Assembly: GCA_947479905.1 (NCBI GenBank) | Contig: CANKBJ010000019.1 | Location: forward strand, 1 to 34,929 | DNA length: 34,929 nucleotides | Direction of reading: 5' to 3' | From: Bradyrhizobiaceae bacterium | Lineage (GTDB): Bacteria; Pseudomonadota; Alphaproteobacteria; Rhizobiales; Xanthobacteraceae | Shown: one piece after another, positions 1 through 6,484 of the stretch | Layout: every line of letters begins with the position of its first letter | How positions within the stretch are numbered: position 1 is the first letter of the stretch | Translations under genes and position numbers: made by a program | Notes under the pieces: generated by a model | The model's input: the letters and a program-made list of their open reading frames with translations, nothing else | Told to the model about the DNA's origin: nothing | Databases searched by the model: none

Positions 1-1
1 T

Positions 2-112
2 CGCCTTGATGGCCACGCACTCTTGCCAAAACTTATCCTGGGGGTAAAGTTCACTAACGGGTTGGAGGTCATCGCCAAGGCGAGCGACCTTCAGGACGAA
101 ACCGCCGCCTAA
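2..112 (+). CDS. 3' end of an unidentified upstream gene (partial)
   Basis: The frame beginning at base 2 is open for 36 codons and ends in TAA at 110-112. The visible C-terminus contains the stretch LPKLILGVKFTNGLEVIAKA and ends in DLQDETAA. I do not recognise the family. It lies in the same frame as the following large gene, with 36 bases between its stop and the GTG of that gene. It could therefore be a separate upstream cistron, or the N-terminal half of one gene broken by this stop. Only sequence to the left of the window can decide. Confidence 0.45.
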   Translation, partial: RLDGHALLPKLILGVKFTNGLEVIAKASDLQDETAA

Positions 113-148
113 AAGATCAGGCCGTCACCAACTTTAGGCGATAGCTCC

Positions 149-3100
149 GTGGTTATTCCGACTATGCGTCCGGTGCTGCCGTGGCTTGCGATCTTGGACG
201 ACAAGGTGCGTGAGAAGTTGCGCAAAATCTCTCCCGAAATTCTTTTCGAGGGCGGAGATCCGAGTGCACTGCCGCTTCCGACACGCAAAGAGATTCTCGC
301 GGATATCTGCGAGCAAATTGCGAGCGGGCGGGCCATGCTCGGTGCTACGAGCTACGCCGCCGTCCAGCGTTTTTCGAACCATGACATTGCGCCGGACATT
401 AAAAGACTATTTCGCAAGTATTTCACAAATGATGAGCTGCGTGGGTTTCTTTTAAGGATGATTTGGCTCGGACGTCTGAAAGAGTTGTTGCCCGAAGCCA
501 CTGAGGTCGCTTTTTCAAATGCCGATTCAAGGCATACCCGCATTGCGGCCTTTAGGGCGGTAAACGAGATTGGGGACGCCGGCGATCGGAAGAATTTGCG
601 TGAGCACTTCTTGAACGAGGCCACTGAACTTGACCGGGAATTGCTTGCCGAGTTGATTTCAGCCAGAGAGCTGACAAAGGAAACCGTCGATTGGATGCAC
701 GCTGGCATTGCCAAGTCGAAAGAGAAAGAAGAGCACAGCGTTGACCGCCTTGCCGGGTCCGTCGTCGAGTTCGTATCGCGGGCCGACATTGCCTTAGTAC
801 CGTTGATCTTGCAGGGCCTAAATAAGCTTCTGAGCACCGAACCGTTTATCGATCGTGGTTATTGTCGAGTATCGAAAAAATATGCTTGGTTGGCTCGTCC
901 TGCGGCTGCGGCGGCGCAGCGGTTTATCGAAGACCGCCATCCGTTTGCCCTGAATGAAGTAACGCTAGAAGTTCTTTACCAACTTCGAGTTGCGCGCGAG
1001 TGGCGCGGTGAAACGAGGGAGCTGTCCGAGAAGTTCGGTCAGCTCATCCCTGCGTGGGCTGAGCTTAACCGTGCAGCGTTTTGGCACGACGTTGAAGCGA
1101 CCCGCCGTCGTGTGCTTACCCGCCTCGGCGACCGTTTGACCTACTACGGGCAGGCAGGTTTCCTTGGCTCTTTCTGGGCCTTCGGGGACGGTGATTTTGA
1201 CTATGTGTGCGAGCAGATTGCCACGCAGGCGGAGGGGGACAATAAGTTGGTCGCGCTTTCACTGGCCTTCGATCTCTATGTAAAGGCTGGCCGTAAGCCG
1301 GAATGGCGCCAGAAACTAAAGGACACAGTTGCCGACAACGAAGAACTGAATGAGCGTCTGGCGATATACCTGAAACCGCCAGCGCAGAATGACTCGTACC
1401 GCAAAGAAAACCTAAAGTGGAAGCGGAGAGCGGCAGCACATAAGCGGCGCCAGAAGAAAAATTACGATAAATCAAAGGATTTTCTGCTTACGCACGTCGA
1501 CAGTATTCGCGATCCGAAACTGGTTGATCCGACCGGGATTTCGCAGGCGCAGTGGTATCTCCACGAGCATTTGCGAGAAAAGGAGGAGTCGCTGACGAAG
1601 TGGACCGGTGGCAGATGGCAGAACCTCGCCGCCGAATACAACGAAGATGTCGCTAACGCCTATCGTAACGCCGTCGTCGCGTACTGGCGGAGATACAAGC
1701 CTGTTCTTCAATCCGAGGGGGCGACGCCGAATTCTGTGCCGATAATGGTCATATTCGGTCTGACTGGTCTCGGCATTGAATCGGCAGAAACACCGAATTG
1801 GCCTTCGACCCTAAATGAGGACGAAGTAGTGTTGGCAACGCGATATGCTTGCTACGAACTGAACGGCTTTCCGACTTGGTTTCCAAAGCTATTCGAGGCT
1901 TGGCCGCAAGTGGCTGGGCGCGTTTTAATGGGCGAGATTTCGCACGAATTGAACATTGAAACGGAGGAACGGGAAAGCCACTACGTCCTGAGCGACGTCA
2001 GTTGGTCTGGGCAATGGGCATGGCCGGAACTCGGGGCCAGAGCCTATCGCCTGCTTGACATTGCAAATCCAAAAAACGGCGAGACCGTCAGCAAGTTGTT
2101 GAAAATCGTTGAGGGATCAGACCTTGACGACTCTGATCTTGCGAGACTTGCGGAGCGCAAAGCTAACGAGCCCCGGACGACACACCTTCCTCTTTGGTTT
2201 GCTGTTTGGGCTGGAGTCGAACCAGATAAGGCGATTCCTGCATTGACAACGCGGCTCGCCGCTTTGCCTGACGCTACGACGCAGACTCAATTCGCGATGA
2301 GATTCGTCACGGGGCTCTTCGGCAGCCGCCGCTCAGAGAGAACAGTTGCGCGTCCTGGCTTCCGCACGGCTGAGCACCTGAAGACGTTGTATTTATTGAT
2401 GCATAAATATATCCGAGCTTCGGAAGACATTGAGCGTGCCGGCAAAGGCGTGTACTCGCCAGGGCTGCGCGATGAGGCACAAGAGGCTCGCAATAAGCTT
2501 TTCGACGCCCTAAATAAATTGAGCGGCAAAGCGGCTTTCCTTGCCATGCAAGAAATTGCCAACAGTCACCCCAACACAGATTCGCGGGGATGGATTACAC
2601 GGCTTACGCGCCAAAAGGCGGAACAGGAAGCTGATTTCGCGCCGTGGACCCCGACCCAAGTGCGCGACTTCGGAATCGGCCTCGACCGCACACCAAAAAA
2701 TCATCACGAGTTATCCGACGTTGCTCTGTTGCGATTGTTGGACCTCAAAGACGACTTGGAGAACGGAGACAACAGTGTCGCTGCCATTCTTCAGAAGGTG
2801 ACGGATGAGACCGAAATGAGGAACTACATCGGACGCGAACTCCGCGAGAAGGCCTTTGGGCGCTACAATATCCCGCAGGAAGAAGAACTTGCGGATGCCA
2901 AGCGGCCGGACTTGCGTTTCTTAGGTACTGGGTTTCAAGGCCCTGCGCCCGTTGAGCTTAAACTCGCCGATAACTGGCCCGGGTCCATCCTGTTCGAGCG
3001 CCTCGAAAATCAACTGGCGCGAGACTATCTGCGGGACATTCATTCCGGGCGGGGTATTTATTTGCTCGTTTACCGTGGCGAAAAAACAAGCTGGGAGCAT

Positions 3101-3253
3101 CCCGAAACCGGAAAGCCGCTAAATTTCGACCAGCTAATTGAAGCGTTGCAGGAAAACTGGAAAAAGCTGGCGGGGAAATTTCCCAATGTTGATGCCATCA
3201 CTGTTATTGGCGTCGATCTGACAAAGCGTTTCCAGCCTCCGAATAACCTTTAA
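149..3253 (+). CDS. Large helical-repeat protein with C-terminal PD-(D/E)xK nuclease motif (probable defence protein, possibly N-terminally truncated)
   Basis: The 1034-residue protein starts at GTG 149; an in-frame ATG at 164 is an alternative, and neither has a good ribosome-binding site. Residues 1 to about 880 are charged and helix-rich, like HEAT-type or degenerate repeats, with no Walker A motif. Near the C-terminus the sequence shows PD (D921), then E936-L-K938, then QLARDY (from Q955) and a hydrophobic strand IYLLVY. This is the arrangement of a PD-(D/E)xK nuclease core. From memory, comparable helical-nuclease regions occur in large NACHT/STAND-like NTPases linked to anti-phage islands. 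Here the protein starts about where such a helical region would begin, so an ATPase part may be missing or encoded upstream. The codon use is more AT-rich than in all the genes to the right, and the gene ends beside tRNA-Phe, which suggests an acquired island. A function in DNA cleavage during defence is inferred, not shown. Confidence 0.6.
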   Translation: MVIPTMRPVLPWLAILDDKVREKLRKISPEILFEGGDPSALPLPTRKEILADICEQIASGRAMLGATSYAAVQRFSNHDIAPDIKRLFRKYFTNDELRGFLLRMIWLGRLKELLPEATEVAFSNADSRHTRIAAFRAVNEIGDAGDRKNLREHFLNEATELDRELLAELISARELTKETVDWMHAGIAKSKEKEEHSVDRLAGSVVEFVSRADIALVPLILQGLNKLLSTEPFIDRGYCRVSKKYAWLARPAAAAAQRFIEDRHPFALNEVTLEVLYQLRVAREWRGETRELSEKFGQLIPAWAELNRAAFWHDVEATRRRVLTRLGDRLTYYGQAGFLGSFWAFGDGDFDYVCEQIATQAEGDNKLVALSLAFDLYVKAGRKPEWRQKLKDTVADNEELNERLAIYLKPPAQNDSYRKENLKWKRRAAAHKRRQKKNYDKSKDFLLTHVDSIRDPKLVDPTGISQAQWYLHEHLREKEESLTKWTGGRWQNLAAEYNEDVANAYRNAVVAYWRRYKPVLQSEGATPNSVPIMVIFGLTGLGIESAETPNWPSTLNEDEVVLATRYACYELNGFPTWFPKLFEAWPQVAGRVLMGEISHELNIETEERESHYVLSDVSWSGQWAWPELGARAYRLLDIANPKNGETVSKLLKIVEGSDLDDSDLARLAERKANEPRTTHLPLWFAVWAGVEPDKAIPALTTRLAALPDATTQTQFAMRFVTGLFGSRRSERTVARPGFRTAEHLKTLYLLMHKYIRASEDIERAGKGVYSPGLRDEAQEARNKLFDALNKLSGKAAFLAMQEIANSHPNTDSRGWITRLTRQKAEQEADFAPWTPTQVRDFGIGLDRTPKNHHELSDVALLRLLDLKDDLENGDNSVAAILQKVTDETEMRNYIGRELREKAFGRYNIPQEEELADAKRPDLRFLGTGFQGPAPVELKLADNWPGSILFERLENQLARDYLRDIHSGRGIYLLVYRGEKTSWEHPETGKPLNFDQLIEALQENWKKLAGKFPNVDAITVIGVDLTKRFQPPNNL

Positions 3254-3319
3254 GCTTGGTGCGGATTTGATGCGTGTGAAGTGCTGCGATCCTCAGCACC
3301 CAAATCGTCACCCAAGCTT
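3252..3319. repeat. Nested inverted repeat after the island gene
   Basis: Directly after the stop codon, AAGCTTGG (3252-3259) pairs with CCAAGCTT (3312-3319). Between them GTGCTG (3281-3286) pairs with CAGCAC (3294-3299). There is no T-run, so this is not a standard intrinsic terminator. It lies 40 bases from the 3' end of tRNA-Phe and may be a transcript end or part of the island junction. The rest of 3254-3359 shows nothing else. Confidence 0.45.
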
Positions 3320-3359
3320 CCGCAAGAACATACCGCGAGAAGCTAAGTCATTGAAATAA

Positions 3360-3435
3360 TGGTGCCCGGGGGCGGGATCGAACCACCGACACTGCGATTT
3401 TCAATCGCATGCTCTACCAACTGAGCTACCCGGGC
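3360..3435 (-). tRNA. tRNA-Phe (GAA)
   Basis: Read on the minus strand this is a full cloverleaf. The acceptor GCCCGGG pairs with CCCGGGC, followed by discriminator A and an encoded CCA (3360-3362). The D-arm is GCTCAGTTGGTAGAGC, the anticodon loop TTGAAAA gives anticodon GAA, and the T-arm holds GGTTCGATC. The 3' end faces the AT-richer block to the left, which makes it a likely integration (att) site for that block. In relatives I recall tRNA-Phe lying just downstream of yacG; here two decarboxylase genes lie between them. Confidence 0.97.
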
Positions 3436-3536
3436 GCCGACGCCGCCCCGATCAGTCCGGGGCAAGGCGAGCGCCGCGTTATAGAGGGCTGCCCCCACCC
3501 TGTCCAGAAGCCCGAGCAGCCTATGGAAACAAAGGT

Positions 3537-4112
3537 TTAGACCCCGATCGCGGCCCGGAATCGGGCCTTGAGCACGGCCCCGTCGCGCTCCGGCAGCACC
3601 CGGGGCGGATCGGCAATGGCGATGGCGAGGCGGGCGAACAGGGTGCCGTCGCGCGCTTTAAGCCGGGCGGCAAGATCGGCCAAAGCCGCCTCGTCGGCGA
3701 CGTCGAGGCAGGTGGCGATGCCGCAGGAACGGGCAACGCCCAGGAGATCGACGCCGCCTTTGTGCGTGTGGCTCGGCTGCATGCCGGTTTCGCCGTAATG
3801 GCCATTGTCGAAGACGACGACGGCGAGGTTTGGCGGCTGCTTGATGCCGATAGTGGCGAGCGCGCCCATTCCCATCAGCATCTCGCCATCGCCGGTGACG
3901 ACCAGCACGCGCTTGTCCGGCTGCGCCAGCGCCAGACCGAGGCCGATCATCGCGGCGCCGCCCATCGCGCCCCAGAGATAGAAGTTGCGATCGTTGTCGC
4001 CGGCGGCGGCCAGATCCCAGCAGGTCGAGCCGAGGCCGGGAATGACCAGCAGGTCATCCTTGCGGTCGGCCAGCAAGGTCGCCATCGCGGCGCGGCGTTC
4101 AAGTGCGCTCAT
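3537..4112 (-). CDS. TPP-dependent 2-oxoacid decarboxylase, beta (TPP-binding) subunit
   Basis: The 191-residue protein is the diphosphate-binding half of a thiamine-pyrophosphate enzyme. It carries VVTGDGEMLMGMGAL followed by a strand ending in FDNGHYGETG, which is the GDG...N metal/TPP-diphosphate motif. The nearest named families are the split sulfopyruvate decarboxylase (ComE) and phosphonopyruvate decarboxylase-like subunits. The start at 4112 (MSALERRAAM) overlaps the stop of the upstream alpha-subunit gene by four bases (ATGA), so translation is coupled and a heteromeric enzyme with one alpha and one beta chain type is expected. An upstream in-frame Met would extend it into the alpha gene and is rejected. 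The substrate cannot be read from the sequence; no phosphonate or sulfolactate gene lies nearby. Confidence 0.85.
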   Translation of the reverse strand: MSALERRAAMATLLADRKDDLLVIPGLGSTCWDLAAAGDNDRNFYLWGAMGGAAMIGLGLALAQPDKRVLVVTGDGEMLMGMGALATIGIKQPPNLAVVVFDNGHYGETGMQPSHTHKGGVDLLGVARSCGIATCLDVADEAALADLAARLKARDGTLFARLAIAIADPPRVLPERDGAVLKARFRAAIGV

Positions 4113-4639
4113 TTGGTCCACACTTTCTTGCCGATCAGTTGCTGCGACAGCAACAAAGCGGCGATGCGCTCGTCGCCGAAGACATGCTGCACGGCGCGCT
4201 CGGCCAGGCCTTCGACTTCCTCGGGCTTTGTCGCGCGATAAATTTCGGCTTCGCTCAGCCGCAGCACCGGATCGACGATGGAGCCCATCGGCTGCTGCCA
4301 CGGATTGAACTCTTCCCACTCGCCGCGCATGGTGATCATCATCAACAGCGGAAAGCGGCACGAGCGCGCCAGCGACAGCATGTTGATGCAATTGCCGACG
4401 CCGCTCGACTGCATCAGCAGCACGGCGCGTTGTCCGCCGAGCCAGGCGCCGGCGGCGAGCGCCACGCCCTCCTCCTCGGTGGTCAGCACCACATCATGAA
4501 TGTCGGGGTCGGCGCGGCAGCGGTCGATCAGACGCGCATGGCCGGCGTCCGGCACATAACCGACCTGGCGAATGCCGGCGCGCTTGAGCGTGCCGTAAAG
4601 TTTCTCGGGCCAGTCGATGGTCACCGTCGGCGCGTTCAT
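4109..4639 (-). CDS. TPP-dependent 2-oxoacid decarboxylase, alpha (pyrimidine-binding) subunit
   Basis: This 176-residue protein is the N-terminal, pyrimidine-binding type domain of a TPP enzyme. It begins with a short helix-strand unit (YGTLKRAGIRQVGYVPDAG) and has TTEEEGVALAAGAWLGG, where the glutamate that activates the TPP pyrimidine is expected. The conserved VLLMQSSGVGNCINML and MRGEWEEFNPWQ segments match ComD/phosphonopyruvate decarboxylase alpha subunits. Its start overlaps the yacG stop by four bases and its stop overlaps the beta-subunit start by four bases. All three genes therefore form one tightly coupled operon. Acquisition between yacG and tRNA-Phe is likely because the function is unrelated to its neighbours. 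Confidence 0.85.
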   Translation of the reverse strand: MNAPTVTIDWPEKLYGTLKRAGIRQVGYVPDAGHARLIDRCRADPDIHDVVLTTEEEGVALAAGAWLGGQRAVLLMQSSGVGNCINMLSLARSCRFPLLMMITMRGEWEEFNPWQQPMGSIVDPVLRLSEAEIYRATKPEEVEGLAERAVQHVFGDERIAALLLSQQLIGKKVWTK

Positions 4640-4845
4640 GACTTGTCGCCTTCGTCGCCGTCGGCCGGCCTAGTGCCGTCCTCGTCTTCGTCGTCCTTGA
4701 CCGGCACGGCATAGACGCCGGTCAGCCAGCGATTGAGATCGATATCGGCGCAGCGCTTGGAGCAGAACGGCTTGAACGCCACGTCCATCGCCTTGCCGCA
4801 GATGGGACAGGGTTTGATCGACGTTTTGCGGACGATCTCGTTCAT
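4636..4845 (-). CDS. yacG: DNA gyrase inhibitor YacG
   Basis: The 69-residue protein has the family's four-cysteine zinc knuckle: CPIC (C13, C16) and FCSKRC (C28, C32), followed by DIDLNRWL. YacG binds zinc and, in Escherichia coli, binds GyrB and blocks DNA binding by gyrase. The C-terminal tail is acidic (DDEDEDG...). In alphaproteobacteria yacG normally follows maf directly. Here a synthetase gene and a divergent cytochrome gene separate them by about 3.2 kb, so yacG must have its own promoter in 4846-5041. Confidence 0.95.
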   Translation of the reverse strand: MNEIVRKTSIKPCPICGKAMDVAFKPFCSKRCADIDLNRWLTGVYAVPVKDDEDEDGTRPADGDEGDKS

Positions 4846-4975
4846 GGCGCGCCATCAATTCCCTGTTGCCAACCGGACTTAATCCCAAGTGCACGGCTCG
4901 CGTCGCGTCCGGTTATAGCCAGCGGCGCGCCCGCCACAAACCGTGCCGCGGCGGCGACGACCGCATTGAAAAACG

Positions 4976-5010
4976 GTTGCATATTTAGTTACTTATACTT
5001 AAAGTTGCAT
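4976..5010 (+). promoter_or_regulatory. AT-rich putative promoter region with GTTGCAT direct repeat
   Basis: In the 196-base divergent gap between yacG and the cytochrome gene there is a local AT-rich island. Two GTTGCAT copies (4976-4982 and 5004-5010) flank TATACT (4995-5000), a good -10 match pointing at the cytochrome gene. No well-spaced -35 is visible, so an activator may be needed and the repeats could be its site. This is inference from pattern only. Confidence 0.3.
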
Positions 5011-5041
5011 CTCTCAAGAATCGGGGCAACAGGGGGATGAG

Positions 5042-6421
5042 ATGGTGAGCAAACACGTCATCGCGGCCGCATCGGCCGCCGCGTTCGTTCTGATCGGCAA
5101 CGCCAGCGAGGCGCAGACTAATCCACCCACTATTCGTCAATTCGACCCGCCTTACTATGTCTTCAGTCCCGATCCCCCGCATGACCTGACGGCAAACACG
5201 GGGGCGCAAGGCAACCAGCCCTACGTCGACAGCATGGCCTGGGATGTCTTTATCGCGCTGAATTGGCCGGCGCCCAATCCGCTGACCCAACGCGGCGTGC
5301 CCGACCGGCAGAATATTATCGGCGGGTTCTATCAACCGGGCGAAGGCGGCGGCAAATCGTCGCCAGTTGGACCGACCGTCTGGGAAACGTTCAAGGACAC
5401 CAACGACATCTATCTCGATCCGCCGGTAAAGCCGACAGCCTTCGACGTGGGTGAAAGCGTTCCGCCGGCCTGCCGGAGCCTCGCCGCCGCCAATCCGGTG
5501 GCCGCGCGCCGTACGCTGGTCATGAAATCGAAATTCGACGATGTGCTGCGCGGCACCAAGCAAGCCGACGGAAACCGGCTGGTCGACCAGAACGGCCAGG
5601 ATGTCTGGTACGAAGTGAAGCTCAATCGCGTCTATTACGACTACGTCGTACAAAATCAATTTTATGACAGCAGGAAACAGACCGGGAAAACGATCGCATT
5701 CCCCGCCTCGTCAAACGTCACCGCAGCGCCCGGCACGATCAAGGTCAAGGCGGCCTGGAAAGTGATGGGCCCGTCCGGCACCAAACAGCCCGACGATCCG
5801 TCGAAGTTCTACACCACCCAAGCCCTGGTGCTCGATCCGGACACCGGCAAATGCTCGCAGCAGATGCTCGGCCTTGTCGGGCTGCACATTGTCATGAAGA
5901 CAAAGACGTTCCCGCAATGGCTGTGGGCGACTTTCGAGCACGTCGCCAATGCGCCGGATCAGACGGCGGGGCCGCAACCGAACATGGCCTATAATTTCTA
6001 TAGCGCCGCCTGTGCGAATTGCGCGGTCAACACGCCGCCGACCAAGGCGCAACCGCAAGTGCCTACGCAGGTCATGCGCGTCGTGCCGATCGACGGCCTA
6101 GCGGAAACCAAGAACGCCCTCTACCAGGCGGCGTTCAAGACCCTGCGGCCCGACAATGTTTGGCAGAACTACATGCTGGTGGATGCGCAGTGGGGCGCCA
6201 AGACAGAGTCGCCCAGCATCCCCAATCAGCCGCAGTTCCTCGCCAACACCACGCTGGAAACCTATCTGCAAGCGGCGACCAATCCGAACGGCTGCATCAA
6301 TTGTCACGGCGCATTTGCAGCCAAGACCGATTTCGACTTCCAGCTGAAGTTCGCCAACCCGCAGAACAAAGCGTTGCTACTCGACTTGCTCAAGGTTCCC
6401 GGCGTCGCATCGCCGCGCTAG
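5042..6421 (+). CDS. Periplasmic mono-heme c-type cytochrome family protein
   Basis: The 459-residue protein has a clear signal peptide (about residues 1-24, ending NASEA) and so is exported. The single heme-binding motif CINCH (C418, C421, H422) lies near the C-terminus. An earlier CANC (C324, C327) lacks the histidine and is not a heme site; it may form a disulfide or bind metal. The bulk (residues 30-410) is not a standard cytochrome fold that I recognise and contains many Pro, Asn and Trp residues, as in periplasmic beta-rich enzymes. The start is set by GGGGG at 5032-5036 before ATG 5042. It stands alone, divergent from yacG and convergent with the synthetase gene. No redox partner is visible, so its substrate is unknown. 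Confidence 0.8.
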   Translation: MVSKHVIAAASAAAFVLIGNASEAQTNPPTIRQFDPPYYVFSPDPPHDLTANTGAQGNQPYVDSMAWDVFIALNWPAPNPLTQRGVPDRQNIIGGFYQPGEGGGKSSPVGPTVWETFKDTNDIYLDPPVKPTAFDVGESVPPACRSLAAANPVAARRTLVMKSKFDDVLRGTKQADGNRLVDQNGQDVWYEVKLNRVYYDYVVQNQFYDSRKQTGKTIAFPASSNVTAAPGTIKVKAAWKVMGPSGTKQPDDPSKFYTTQALVLDPDTGKCSQQMLGLVGLHIVMKTKTFPQWLWATFEHVANAPDQTAGPQPNMAYNFYSAACANCAVNTPPTKAQPQVPTQVMRVVPIDGLAETKNALYQAAFKTLRPDNVWQNYMLVDAQWGAKTESPSIPNQPQFLANTTLETYLQAATNPNGCINCHGAFAAKTDFDFQLKFANPQNKALLLDLLKVPGVASPR

Positions 6422-6456
6422 CAACGCCGCTCGATCGTCCGGTGATTTGAAACGGC

Positions 6457-6484
6457 ATCCCGGCTTGGCGAGCCGGGATATTTT
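6457..6484 (+). terminator. Intrinsic terminator of the cytochrome gene
   Basis: ATCCCGGCT (6457-6465) pairs perfectly with AGCCGGGAT (6471-6479) around a 5-base loop, followed by ATTTT. It lies 35 bases after the cytochrome stop and abuts the stop of the convergent synthetase gene. The T-run serves the plus strand. Confidence 0.7.
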
